Assembly (NCBI RefSeq): GCF_050113635.1
Contig: NZ_JBNJLT010000004.1
Location: 124,001 to 188,000, forward strand
From: Marinimicrobium sp050113635
GTDB taxonomy: Bacteria > Pseudomonadota > Gammaproteobacteria > Pseudomonadales > Cellvibrionaceae
Direction of reading: 5' to 3'
DNA length: 64,000 bases
Shown: positions 17,481 through 25,776 of the stretch, piece after piece
Position numbering within the stretch: the stretch's first letter is position 1
Layout: each line of letters starts with the position of its first letter
Translations under genes and position numbers: made by a program
Notes under the pieces: model-generated
Told to the model about the DNA's origin: nothing
The model's input: the letters and a program-made list of their open reading frames with translations, nothing else
Database searches by the model: none

Positions 17481-18315
17481 GGGTTTGGATTCCGTTGGTC
17501 TGGAAAAGGGCCGGATCGAGGCGTGCCTGCGAGAGGGCGGCGCGCATACCGGAGTCAGTGGCGTTTACCGCCACAATCAGGCGAGTATAGCCGAGTGCAC
17601 GAGCCTGGTCGGCTACCCGTTCGCCGGGTACCAGCAGCGGTGCCTGTGCCAGCCGCTGGCGAGCGGAACTGTGCGCAGGCAGCTGCTGCCACGTGTGGTG
17701 ATAATTGTCCAGAGTCTCACCGCTGTGTAAAGCCACGATCAATGGCTCTTTCGTCGCTTTGCCCACAGCCGCTTGCAGTGCATCGCGGGCATCGGCGGGA
17801 AGGCGGCGTTCATACAGCTCGCAAAACTCTACCTGGGCTCCGCGCTGGCGCAGGGTCTCTGCCATCAGGCCACGACCGCCCACGCCGCGAAAAATCACAA
17901 TGCGCTGTTCGTTGACCTGATGCAACTCCGGCGCGTCGAGCAGCGCTTCACTGTTCATGGCGCCCTCGGATTGCAGCGCGGTTACCGCCACACCTTGCGC
18001 CGCCAACGCCTGCGCCGTGCGTTCGCCCACGCCAAAGTATTCTACGCCCATGGGCAGTTGCGGCCAGTAGCGATCCAGCCAGTCAAAGGCGTGAGCCACC
18101 GCATTCTGGCTGACGAAAATGGCCTTTTGGTAGCGATCAAATTCCAGAATGGAAGCTTTGATGGCGTTCATTCCGTCGGTACCGTCCACTGGGTGGAGCG
18201 TCATCATGGGGGCGATCAACGGATGTGCGCCCTCGTCAGCCAGCCGCCGAGCCCAGCGGCTGGCGGCGGGTTCGGGCCGGGTAATGACGATCTGCAGGCC
18301 GGAGAGTGCACTCAC
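17473..18315 (-). CDS. hemD: uroporphyrinogen-III synthase
   Basis: The 280-residue product is a two-lobed HemD: ITRPEPAASRWARRL opens the first lobe, and FVSQNAVAHAFDWL, YFGVGERTAQAL and FRGVGGRGLMAETLRQRGA mark the fold; ALHSGETLDNYHHTW is the active-site region of the second lobe. It closes hydroxymethylbilane with inversion of ring D to give uroporphyrinogen III. It starts with GTG in a 4-base overlap with the end of hemC, as expected for translational coupling. Confidence 0.95.
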   Translation of the reverse strand: MSALSGLQIVITRPEPAASRWARRLADEGAHPLIAPMMTLHPVDGTDGMNAIKASILEFDRYQKAIFVSQNAVAHAFDWLDRYWPQLPMGVEYFGVGERTAQALAAQGVAVTALQSEGAMNSEALLDAPELHQVNEQRIVIFRGVGGRGLMAETLRQRGAQVEFCELYERRLPADARDALQAAVGKATKEPLIVALHSGETLDNYHHTWQQLPAHSSARQRLAQAPLLVPGERVADQARALGYTRLIVAVNATDSGMRAALSQARLDPALFQTNGIQTRD

Positions 18316-19250
18316 CGCGAGACATCTCTTCCGTAAACCTCGGCGAGCACACGATCAGCACCGGCGGCCAGTAGTCGCTCCGCAAGGGTGATACCCATGG
18401 TCTCTCCTTCGGCCACCGGACCGCGAATTTCGTCGTACAGCATGGTTTTGCCATCGGGTGAGCCTACCAGTCCGCGCAGCCACAAACCCTCTTCGCTGGG
18501 TAGGGCGTAACAGGCAATGGGCACCTGACAGCCGCCTTCCAGGCGACGGTTCATCGCCCGCTCGGCGAGCACCAGTTCAGCCGTGGCCGAGTCGTGGAGC
18601 GGCGCAATCAGGTCCACGATGCGTTGATCGGTGGTGCGACACTCAATGCCCACCGCGCCCTGCCCGCCGGCGGGCAAGGATTGCTCGGGCGCGATGCGGC
18701 TGCGAATTCGATCTTCCAGTTCCAGGCGCACCAGCCCGGCGGTGGCCAGGACAATGGCGTCGTACTCGCCATCGTCGAGCTTGCGCAGCCGGGTCTGCAC
18801 ATTGCCGCGCAGGAACTTCACTTCCAGATCGGGCCGAGCGGACAGAATCTGGCACTGACGACGCAGACTGGAGGTGCCCACGACCGCTCCGGTTGGCATG
18901 TCGCTCAATTCGGCGTAATGGTTGGAGACAAACGCATCGCGAGGGTCTTCTCGCGGACAGATCACCGGCAGGCCGAGCCCTTCGGGAAATTCCATGGGGA
19001 CGTCTTTCATGGAATGCACGGCGATATCGGCCTCGTTATTGAGCAGTGCGTTTTCCAGCTCTTTGACGAACAGCCCCTTGCCGCCGACTTTGGCCAGCGG
19101 TACATCCAGAATCTTGTCGCCACGGCTGGTTAACGGCACCAGCTCTACGTGCAGACCGGGGTGGTGCCGCTCGAGTTCCGCCTTGACGTATTCAGCCTGC
19201 CAAAGGGCCAGCAGGGATTTGCGGGTAGCAATGCGCAGGGTCTCGGACAT
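18312..19250 (-). CDS. hemC: hydroxymethylbilane synthase (porphobilinogen deaminase)
   Basis: A 312-residue enzyme of normal length. The N-terminus RIATRKSLLALWQAEYVK, the substrate-binding stretch RGDKILDVPLAKVGGKGLFV, the catalytic region VHSMKDVP, the SSLRRQ arginines and the dipyrromethane-cofactor cysteine in LEGGCQVPI are all present. It joins four porphobilinogen units to hydroxymethylbilane in the cytosol. It heads hemC-hemD-hemX-hemY, each pair overlapping by 4-8 bases. The 118-base gap to algR contains a G-rich repeat that may affect hemC expression. Confidence 0.97.
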   Translation of the reverse strand: MSETLRIATRKSLLALWQAEYVKAELERHHPGLHVELVPLTSRGDKILDVPLAKVGGKGLFVKELENALLNNEADIAVHSMKDVPMEFPEGLGLPVICPREDPRDAFVSNHYAELSDMPTGAVVGTSSLRRQCQILSARPDLEVKFLRGNVQTRLRKLDDGEYDAIVLATAGLVRLELEDRIRSRIAPEQSLPAGGQGAVGIECRTTDQRIVDLIAPLHDSATAELVLAERAMNRRLEGGCQVPIACYALPSEEGLWLRGLVGSPDGKTMLYDEIRGPVAEGETMGITLAERLLAAGADRVLAEVYGRDVSR

Positions 19251-19316
19251 AATTCATCCCGTAGCCATGTAGTCAATACATGTAGTGAAGCGGTAAACCC
19301 TTGATGATAACAGACC

Positions 19317-19357
19317 GGGGGCTGGGAGGTGGGAGCTGGGAGGTGGCAGGCACCTCC
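19317..19357. repeat. G-rich tandem repeat and hairpin between algR and hemC (possible G-quadruplex)
   Basis: Four G-tracts lie at 19317-19321, 19324-19326, 19331-19333 and 19338-19340, with loops of 2, 4 and 4 bases, satisfying the usual G-quadruplex rule. The stretch is made of two copies of GAGCTGGGAGGTGG-like sequence. It overlaps a hairpin, GGAGGTG / CACCTCC at 19339-19357, which could end algR transcription on the minus strand. The G-rich strand is the template strand for hemC. Confidence 0.6.
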
Positions 19358-19368
19358 GGGCCTGTGAC

Positions 19369-20097
19369 TTACAGTCGGTGCAGCAGCGCTTTAAGGGTGG
19401 CCGCGTGACGGCGACTCACCGGAGGGCGATGGCTGGTGTCCTCCAGGCGCACTTCGTACTGGCCCTCGCTGTTGCGTTCCATGGCCTGAATATGGGGAAT
19501 AGAGACCAGCGCGCTGCGGTGGGTGCGTAAAAAGCGATCACTGAACGCCTCTTCCAACTCCTTGAGGGTATCGTCCAGCAGGTGTTCGCCTCCCGTGTGA
19601 TAAACGGTCACGTATTTCTGGTCTGCCAAAAAATAGCGAATATCGTCGAGCGGAATCAGCGTGACGCCGCGTGGCGTTTTGGCGCTGATGTGTTGCCGCC
19701 CCTGGCTGGTCGTCGCCGATGATGTGCGCTTTTGCAGCTTGTTTGGCGTCCGGGCTTTGTTTAGCACCGTTTCGAGCTGCTCCGCACGCACCGGTTTCAG
19801 CAGATAGCCCACCGCATGGGTGGCGAAGGCATCCAGAGCATATTCGTCGTAGGCGGTGCAGAAAATCACGGCGGGCGGGTCGTCCATCTGGCTAATGGTC
19901 TGGGCCGCACTCACGCCATCGTTGCCGGGCATGCGCACATCCAGCAACACCACGTCGGGGTCGAAGCGTTCGATGGCGGTCAGGGCGTCGTCGGCACTGT
20001 CGGCCTCGGCGATCACGCGGGTATCGTCCAGTTGGGCCACCATGCGGGTCAAGCGCTCGCGGGCCAGCGGTTCGTCATCGACGATCAATACGTCCAT
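19369..20097 (-). CDS. algR: LytTR-type response regulator AlgR
   Basis: The 242-residue product has a receiver domain (DVLIVDDEPLARERL, phospho-Asp D53 in VVLLDVRMPGNDG, Lys in YLLKPVR) and a C-terminal LytTR DNA-binding domain from about residue 140 (PLDDIRYFLADQKYVTVY, FLRTHRSALVSIPHI). AlgR in Pseudomonas controls alginate, twitching and virulence with its partner AlgZ/FimS. Here the two genes are separated by a restriction-modification pair, while a relic of the algZ 3' end sits 3 bases before the algR start and supplies its ribosome binding site (CGGAG). The orientation and the link to hemC match the Pseudomonas order. Confidence 0.95.
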   Translation of the reverse strand: MDVLIVDDEPLARERLTRMVAQLDDTRVIAEADSADDALTAIERFDPDVVLLDVRMPGNDGVSAAQTISQMDDPPAVIFCTAYDEYALDAFATHAVGYLLKPVRAEQLETVLNKARTPNKLQKRTSSATTSQGRQHISAKTPRGVTLIPLDDIRYFLADQKYVTVYHTGGEHLLDDTLKELEEAFSDRFLRTHRSALVSIPHIQAMERNSEGQYEVRLEDTSHRPPVSRRHAATLKALLHRL

Positions 20098-20100
20098 GGA

Positions 20101-20157
20101 TTACTCCGTGGGATAAGCAGCGAACAGGATAAACCTACTGCTATGGATCGACAAGTG
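20101..20157 (-). pseudogene. relic copy of the algZ 3' end, adjacent to algR
   Basis: On the minus strand this stretch reads LSIHSSRFILFAAYPTE and a TAA stop, ending 3 bases before the algR ATG. It aligns with the AlgZ C-terminus in the intact gene (LSTRRDDGRFTLLIVYPAKWPS). DNA identity is clearest at the segment AACAGGATAAACCTACTG versus AACAGGGTAAACCTACCG (plus strand). Upstream of it the similarity stops, at what I take to be the edge of the inserted restriction-modification module. It is too short to make a protein. Seen directly: the similarity and position. Inferred: that it is the ancestral algZ terminus. Confidence 0.65.
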
Positions 20158-20194
20158 ATTATAAACGGTAAGCCCAGTGCTCCGGGAGAGCTTC

Positions 20195-21124
20195 CTAAAC
20201 TGCCAAATCTAGAGGTAAATCACTAATATCCTTTAGCCTGTGGCCGTCAATCATTATGTTCAGGCTTTGTAACGCATCCTCGTAGTCATCATTAGACTTC
20301 AACACTTGGATGAGCTCGTATAACGCAAAGTGGTACACGCAGTCGATATCACCAGTACCTAATGCAAGTGAGCCCAAACGGCTCGGAGTAGGTTCGGTAG
20401 TGACAGCTACTATATGTGGTGAGCGGCCTTTTCGATTTCTGATTAAGTTTAATGCTTCGGTGCGAGTGTTTTGGGCACGGTCAGAGCGCATCGTAAATTT
20501 GCAAGAAATGCTGGCATGGAGGAATGGCTTTATGTCTGCTTCAGGGTGGTTTTCCTGCCGTAACATTGCTCTTTTGGCTGAGTTGCTGTCCACTAAGTAG
20601 GAGTGTTGATTAATGCAGGCATCCGGTTCAGGAAATCTCGCAATTACAAGATCTGGTGCAATGGTATATCCGTTGCCAAGAAAGGTCGCTAGGTCATCGT
20701 ATCTTTCAGCTAGTTTTTTTAAGTCATGAAGGTGTGCATATTGAGCGAACCGAGCGATTATGGATTCGTTTCTAGTGTTAACTTTCTCAACCAGCCATCG
20801 CCCTGGACGCAAGTGAGATAGCTCGAGGAAGCTATCTCTGACAAAGTTGCAGCATATATCTTCGAACTCATTTCCCAACCGCTGCCCGTCTTGCTTCTTA
20901 GGAATTTTGGGAGCGAGAGTGTTAACATTCTTTGCAATTTTTTCAGCTAAAAGCTGAGAGATAGTTGCACTGAAAGTTTGGCCGCTGTCTCCGTTGCTTG
21001 CAATAAAGCCGAATTTTGACTTGGAGCTGCTGCTTAGCGTTAACACCTGCCTCTCGAAAAGCTCACGGTGAAAGTTTGCTCGCAGTGTTGTAATAAAGGA
21101 CGTTTCTGTCTCGCAGGGTGTCAT
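20195..21124 (-). CDS. type II restriction endonuclease, NgoMIV-like (predicted GCCGGC)
   Basis: The 309-residue product resembles NgoMIV: the strongest block, ISCKFTMRSDRAQNTRTEAL followed by NRKGRSPHIVAVTTEPTPSR, and the C-terminus with GTGDIDCVYHFALYEL and RLKDISDLPLDLAV. The metal-site residues expected for this PD-(D/E)XK enzyme are Asp158 (APDLVIARFP) and Lys209 (SCK). NgoMIV cuts GCCGGC; the same specificity is inferred from the similarity. Its start overlaps the methyltransferase stop by 4 bases. The gene is clearly AT-richer than the flanking chromosomal genes, consistent with horizontal transfer. No C-protein regulator gene is present. Confidence 0.9.
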   Translation of the reverse strand: MTPCETETSFITTLRANFHRELFERQVLTLSSSSKSKFGFIASNGDSGQTFSATISQLLAEKIAKNVNTLAPKIPKKQDGQRLGNEFEDICCNFVRDSFLELSHLRPGRWLVEKVNTRNESIIARFAQYAHLHDLKKLAERYDDLATFLGNGYTIAPDLVIARFPEPDACINQHSYLVDSNSAKRAMLRQENHPEADIKPFLHASISCKFTMRSDRAQNTRTEALNLIRNRKGRSPHIVAVTTEPTPSRLGSLALGTGDIDCVYHFALYELIQVLKSNDDYEDALQSLNIMIDGHRLKDISDLPLDLAV

Positions 21125-22296
21125 GCGGCCTCTTTTTTGCCAGCTTTCGTGGCTTTTTTTGACAAAGATGATCTGTATTCTTCGATTACTTTTTTTATCC
21201 GCTCTCCTAGTTTCTCAGCGACAGGGGGAGGGAAGGCATTACCAACCTGCCGATAAGCGTGTGTCTTTGTGCCCGAAAACTCCCAATAATCTGGGAACCC
21301 TTGGATTCGAGCAACCATTCTTACGGTAAGCAAAGGGAGGTGTTCAAAGCCAGGGCGTACTTCGCCCGTGCGCAGTAAAACACCTTCAAAAGTACGCTCT
21401 GGTATTTCGTGGTCTGCACCCACCCTGTGAGCGTTCACTCCCAAACTGTGCCATTTGTGTTTTGCTCGTGTTGGTCCTAAATCCGGTCCACCGTGCTTAT
21501 GAGAGCCTCCAACTACAGTTGGTGCAATATCGTTGGCTCGATTACGCCACTTGATCGCTCCTTTCCAGCCTTTAGACGACATTAAATCAAATAGTGTTTC
21601 TCCCACAGTGGGCGGTGGCTCACTTGAAGGTTTGGGCCATTCAAAATGTTTTAAAAGACCCTTGCGGAAAGCTATGAGAATGGCTCTAGGACGCAATTGA
21701 GGAACGCCAAAATCCGAGGCTTGTATAAGCCGCCACTCACCTTCGTACCCCAAGGCAAGCAATTTGGCGATAATGGAATCCCGGTAGCTTTTAAATTTCG
21801 TTTCAAGTAATCCAGGAACGTTTTCCAAGAGGATGGCAGTAGGTCTTACACGCTCGACCACCTCAAGAGCCGCAGGAAAGAGGTCTCTTTCATCATTGTT
21901 TCCGAGTTGCTTACCCGCTTTGGAGAACGGCGGGCAAGGTACACCGCCAGCAACTAGATCTACAGAGTTCCTATAGCGATGCGCCTCGGTTGAGGCAAAT
22001 TTTCGGAGATCTTGTTCTAATATTGGTCCCCAACCGAGCTGAAGGGCGTCATTGTTTTTGCGCAGAGTAGCGCACGCATGGGGATCTAGTTCCACTAAGG
22101 CGGTGTGAGTCGCTCCTGCCAAGTGTAAACCTATTGCTTGGCCCCCGGCGCCGGCGCATAATTCAATGGTTCGCATGGTGGTATTGGGTGGTGTCCTGGC
22201 TGGAGGCCGACTTTGGATTGAGTAAAAAGAACCTAGGCTACCCAGCTCAAAGTTCTTCAACGGCAAATCAAGCTGATGTTGGAGTTTAGTGCTCAT
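21121..22296 (-). CDS. C5-cytosine DNA methyltransferase partner of the NgoMIV-like nuclease
   Basis: A 391-residue enzyme with the ordered motifs of C5 methyltransferases: AGAGGQAIGLHLAG (I, SAM binding), GGVPCPPFSKAGKQ (IV, catalytic Cys), LENVPG (VI), QLRPRAILIAF (VIII) and YRQVGNAFPPPVAEKL (X). The target recognition region lies between VIII and X (about residues 215-330). It should protect the sites cut by the nuclease encoded next. I chose the ATG at 22296; the frame stays open to a TTG at 22365, which would add 23 weak residues. GCCGGC occurs in this window, for example at 11047, 15496 and 22150 (inside this gene), so protection would matter. Confidence 0.93.
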   Translation of the reverse strand: MSTKLQHQLDLPLKNFELGSLGSFYSIQSRPPARTPPNTTMRTIELCAGAGGQAIGLHLAGATHTALVELDPHACATLRKNNDALQLGWGPILEQDLRKFASTEAHRYRNSVDLVAGGVPCPPFSKAGKQLGNNDERDLFPAALEVVERVRPTAILLENVPGLLETKFKSYRDSIIAKLLALGYEGEWRLIQASDFGVPQLRPRAILIAFRKGLLKHFEWPKPSSEPPPTVGETLFDLMSSKGWKGAIKWRNRANDIAPTVVGGSHKHGGPDLGPTRAKHKWHSLGVNAHRVGADHEIPERTFEGVLLRTGEVRPGFEHLPLLTVRMVARIQGFPDYWEFSGTKTHAYRQVGNAFPPPVAEKLGERIKKVIEEYRSSLSKKATKAGKKEAA

Positions 22297-22321
22297 TCTT
22301 AGTCCAGTCAATCCTGAGTTT

Positions 22322-22337
22322 CTGTATTTATATACAG
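22322..22337. promoter_or_regulatory. inverted repeat upstream of the methyltransferase gene
   Basis: CTGTAT and ATACAG form a 6-bp dyad with a 4-base AT spacer, 26 bases before the chosen methyltransferase start. The spacer and arms also supply a -10-like TATAAA on the minus strand. A plausible promoter and operator for the restriction-modification genes; C5 methyltransferases of such systems often repress their own promoter through an N-terminal extension, which this protein has (about 40 residues before motif I). Confidence 0.45.
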
Positions 22338-22432
22338 TTATAGCTTGTGGCTGCCGTGCTTGCAAGGAGAGTGATATGCCACATATTCTCTAGTACTGAA
22401 ACCGGGATCAGGATGTTAAGGAGCATTTCATG

Positions 22433-23524
22433 TCATGATGGCCACTTCGCAGGATAAACAATCAACAGGGTAAACCTACCGTCATCGCGCCGGGTGGACA
22501 AGCGGGCGGTCGGGCCGAAGTGGGCGTGGAGGCGATGACGGATGTTGTCCAACGCCATGCGGTTGTGTCGGCCTGGCTCGGGCGGAGTGGTGTTCGGCAG
22601 CGGGTTGCTGATTCGCACCGCGACCTGCGACCCGGAGCGAGCCACCTGAATATCGATGGTGCCACCCCCCGGTAGCGGCTCGATGCCATGCAATACGGCG
22701 TTCTCCAGCAGTGGCTGCATCAGCAGCGCCGGCATGGGGGTGTCCTCCGGCAGTTCATCCAGGTGCCACTCCACCTGGAGACGCTTGCCCAGGCGCAACT
22801 GTTCCAGGGCGAGGTAATCCCGGCACAGATCGATTTCGCGCGCGGCGGGGATCAATGCCGGTTCGGCCAGACTGGCCCGGAACAGGCTGGCCAGATCCTC
22901 GACGGCGCGTTCGGCCTTCTCGGGGGCGATCGGAATGAGGCTGGCGATGCTGTTCAGGCTGTTGAACAGAAAATGTGGTCGTATGCGCGATTGCAGCGCC
23001 TGAATCCGGGCATCCAATTCGGCGCGCTGTTGGTTGCGCAGCTGTTGTTGCAGGTAGAGATAACGCAGGCCGATGCCGGCGAGAATCGCGGCGGTCAACA
23101 GGTTTTCCGCCAGTTGCCACAAGTGGCGTTGCCAGTGTTCGAGGGGTGAACCGGACGTACCTGAAAAACCGCTGAGCAGCCATTGGCCGAGCAGGGAAAA
23201 CACCAGGGTAACCATCAGCACCAGCCCGTAGCTCAGCGCCCCGGCCCGCACCGGGTGCAGGCGGTTCAGGCAGGGTTTCAGCCGGCACAACAACACCGCG
23301 CTCACCAATACCACCCACTGCAGCTGAAAGGAGTACAGGGCAATAGCGTCCCAGGTGAGCGCCGCCAGGCCATGGTGAACGATGGCCAGCAGCAGCGCGA
23401 GCAATTCAGCCACCAGCACCAGTACCAATACCGCCTGGGGCGCGCACAGGTCTGGCAGGAAGTGAACCGTGTCGGCGCGAGGCCTGGCATCACCTTGGGT
23501 TGTGGAGGCGTATTGCTCGGTCAA
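22433..23524 (-). CDS. algZ: LytS-type sensor histidine kinase AlgZ/FimS
   Basis: A 363-residue inner-membrane kinase. Four hydrophobic segments occupy about residues 30-155, preceded by the family's FLPDLCAPQAVL. The His_kinase domain carries LQSRIRPHFLFNSLNSIASL with the phospho-acceptor His, and the ATPase part has MQPLLENAVLHGIEPLPGGG. It is the usual partner of AlgR, but here the methyltransferase and nuclease genes lie between them. The start is a TTG at 23524; no ATG fits before FLPDLC. It is divergent from argH across a 266-base region containing a tandem repeat. Confidence 0.92.
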   Translation of the reverse strand: MTEQYASTTQGDARPRADTVHFLPDLCAPQAVLVLVLVAELLALLLAIVHHGLAALTWDAIALYSFQLQWVVLVSAVLLCRLKPCLNRLHPVRAGALSYGLVLMVTLVFSLLGQWLLSGFSGTSGSPLEHWQRHLWQLAENLLTAAILAGIGLRYLYLQQQLRNQQRAELDARIQALQSRIRPHFLFNSLNSIASLIPIAPEKAERAVEDLASLFRASLAEPALIPAAREIDLCRDYLALEQLRLGKRLQVEWHLDELPEDTPMPALLMQPLLENAVLHGIEPLPGGGTIDIQVARSGSQVAVRISNPLPNTTPPEPGRHNRMALDNIRHRLHAHFGPTARLSTRRDDGRFTLLIVYPAKWPS

Positions 23525-23573
23525 ATCGATGGCCTGTTGGTTTATACTGTGCGCCTTTTGTTGTGCGGACTTT

Positions 23574-23603
23574 CAAATACGCAAACGCCAAATACGCAAA
23601 CGC
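23574..23603. repeat. 15-bp perfect tandem repeat in the algZ-argH divergent region
   Basis: CAAATACGCAAACGC occurs twice head to tail with no gap. It lies 50 bases upstream of algZ and about 190 bases upstream of argH, inside the shared promoter region. It could be a paired regulator site. The rest of the 266-base gap shows no gene; open frames there are short and without ribosome binding sites. Confidence 0.7.
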
Positions 23604-23790
23604 GCCGCCCAAGCAGCAAGCCAGTTTCAACCAGCGGCGTTTGCCGAGCGCGTTTCTGCCAATACGTGTTTCTGAATGGCACAGCGGCTATCCTACGCGG
23701 TTTTGGCGCCATTGGGCACGGTTGCCTGTGGCGGTTTGAAGGTTTTGCCAGCGTTTTGTTACCCACGTCAACTTTACAGCGAGTGTCTTC

Positions 23791-25203
23791 ATGAGTCAGA
23801 GCGATCAGAAAACGGAGCAGACCAACCAGTCCTGGGGCGGCCGCTTCTCCGAGCCCGTCGACGCCTTTGTCGAGCGCTTCACAGCCTCGGTGGGTTTTGA
23901 CTATCGCCTCTACCGACACGACATTCAGGGCTCCCTGGCCCACGCGGCGATGCTGGCCAAAGTGGGGGTGCTCAGCAGCGAGGAACACGAGCGCATTGTC
24001 GAGGGCCTGGAAGCCGTGCGTGCCGACATTGAGTCCGGTCAGTTTGAATGGTCCGTGGCGCTGGAAGATGTGCATATGAACGTGGAGGCGGCGCTGACCC
24101 AGCGGATTGGCATCGCTGGCAAAAAGCTGCACACCGGCCGGTCGCGCAACGACCAGGTGGCCACCGATATCCGTCTGTATCTGCGCGATGAGATTGACGC
24201 CATTAGCGCCGAACTGAACCGCTTGCAACAGGGACTGCTGGATCTGGCTGAGCGTGAAGCCGACACCATCATGCCGGGTTTCACCCATTTGCAGACTGCT
24301 CAACCGGTGACCTTTGGTCACCACCTGCTGGCGTGGTTTGAAATGCTGCAACGCGATCACGGCCGCCTGCTCGACTGTCGGACGCGGATGAACCAGTCGC
24401 CGCTGGGTGCGGCCGCCCTGGCGGGCACCACCTACCCCATTGACCGTGCCATGACCGCGCAAGCGCTCGGGTTCGACAAGCCGACGGAAAACTCCCTGGA
24501 CTCGGTCAGCGACCGGGACTTTGCCATCGAATTTTGCGGCTTTGCCAGCATCCTGATGACGCACCTGTCGCGCGCGAGCGAGGAGCTGGTGTTGTGGACC
24601 TCGGCGCAGTTTGGTTTTATCGATTTGCCCGACCGCTTCTGCACCGGCTCTTCCATTATGCCGCAGAAGAAAAACCCCGATGTGCCGGAACTGGTGCGCG
24701 GTAAAACCGGGCGGGTAAACGGCCATTTGATCAGCCTGCTGACGCTGATGAAATCCCAGCCGCTGGCGTACAACAAAGACAACCAGGAAGACAAAGAGCC
24801 GCTGTTCGATGCGGTGGATACCGTTAAAGATTGTCTGCGTGCCTTCGCCGATATGGTGCCGGCGATCCAGTCCCGCAAAGACAACATGTACGAAGCGGCC
24901 AAGCGCGGATTTTCCACCGCTACGGACCTGGCGGATTATCTGGTGCGCAAGGGCACACCGTTTCGCGATGCGCACGAAGTGGTGGGCAAATCCGTGGCCT
25001 ACGGCATCGAAACCGGCAAGGACCTGTCCGAAATGTCGCTCGAAGAGCTTCAGCAGTTTTCCGAGACCATCGGCCAGGATGTGTTTGAGGTGCTGACGCT
25101 CGAAGGATCAGTGGCGGCCCGCAATCACACCGGTGGCACGGCGCCCGACCAAGTGCGCGCTGCGGTTAAACGTGCGCGGCAAACCCTGCAGCAAACCCCG
25201 TAA
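23791..25203 (+). CDS. argH: argininosuccinate lyase
   Basis: The 470-residue product is a full-length ASL of the fumarase/aspartase superfamily. The N-terminus WGGRFSEPVDAFVERFTASV, the block HTGRSRNDQVATDIRLYLRD, TQPVTFGHHLL-type LQTAQPVTFGHHLLAW, and the signature loop GSSIMPQKKNPDVPEL are all intact. It splits argininosuccinate to arginine and fumarate in the cytosol. The divergent position next to algZ is the same as in Pseudomonas, supporting the reading of this block as ancestral chromosome. Confidence 0.98.
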   Translation: MSQSDQKTEQTNQSWGGRFSEPVDAFVERFTASVGFDYRLYRHDIQGSLAHAAMLAKVGVLSSEEHERIVEGLEAVRADIESGQFEWSVALEDVHMNVEAALTQRIGIAGKKLHTGRSRNDQVATDIRLYLRDEIDAISAELNRLQQGLLDLAEREADTIMPGFTHLQTAQPVTFGHHLLAWFEMLQRDHGRLLDCRTRMNQSPLGAAALAGTTYPIDRAMTAQALGFDKPTENSLDSVSDRDFAIEFCGFASILMTHLSRASEELVLWTSAQFGFIDLPDRFCTGSSIMPQKKNPDVPELVRGKTGRVNGHLISLLTLMKSQPLAYNKDNQEDKEPLFDAVDTVKDCLRAFADMVPAIQSRKDNMYEAAKRGFSTATDLADYLVRKGTPFRDAHEVVGKSVAYGIETGKDLSEMSLEELQQFSETIGQDVFEVLTLEGSVAARNHTGGTAPDQVRAAVKRARQTLQQTP

Positions 25204-25272
25204 GGGTAAGTCCTTCACAGACAGCCTGTTGGGGTTTGATCGGTTCATTGCCATCGACACATTGAGCGCTGC

Positions 25273-25476
25273 TTGAGCGGCCAGCGCGTTTTTTCTCTTT
25301 GGCTAAGGCTGTCTTTGTTGTACACCGCCAACCGCACCGGCTGGACCCCCAGCGACGCTCACACGGCCGAAACCTGCTATGCTGTATGGCAAAAGGGGTA
25401 TCCAGGCGTAACACTCGAGCAGTTTGCGTCTGACTTTAATATCCCGCCGGGCAGTGAGATATTAAAGTTCACTTAA
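25273..25476 (+). CDS. hypothetical small protein
   Basis: A 67-residue frame starting at TTG, without a clear ribosome binding site. The C-terminal half (WTPSDAHTAETCYAVWQKGY, then FASDFNIPPGSEILKF) has a protein-like mix of residues and ends 18 bases before the next small gene, whose ribosome binding site follows the stop. I do not recognise it. It may be a real short gene, or a remnant of something larger given the plasmid relic nearby. Confidence 0.35.
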   Translation: MSGQRVFSLWLRLSLLYTANRTGWTPSDAHTAETCYAVWQKGYPGVTLEQFASDFNIPPGSEILKFT

Positions 25477-25494
25477 CTTACGAGGATACTAACC

Positions 25495-25698
25495 ATGGAA
25501 CTTCCCTCTATCCTGTACGGCGTTGCAGGCTTTCTGTTTGTTATGGCGGTCACTTACTGGGGCCACAAACACGAAGCCAAAGATGGCAGAAAAAGACGTT
25601 TGTCTCGCAGCGATCACAACTCAGGACCAGCGGCAGACATTGCCCGGACCGGTGGCCGGATGTACGGCGTTGGTTACTCCGCCAGGTCGCGCCGCTAA
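25495..25698 (+). CDS. hypothetical small membrane protein
   Basis: A 67-residue product with one N-terminal membrane helix (LPSILYGVAGFLFVMAVTYW, residues 3-22) and a basic, Arg-rich cytosolic tail. The ATG has GAGGA 9 bases upstream. Not recognised. The layout (single helix, then a positively charged tail) fits many small inner-membrane proteins. It follows the small frame at 25273 with an 18-base gap and may share its transcript. Confidence 0.5.
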   Translation: MELPSILYGVAGFLFVMAVTYWGHKHEAKDGRKRRLSRSDHNSGPAADIARTGGRMYGVGYSARSRR

Positions 25699-25776
25699 TG
25701 AAGCGACGCCTTATTTCTGATCACCAATTTATACATGTAAAAACCAGCCCACCGGAAAGGTGGAGAAATCCCTTGC

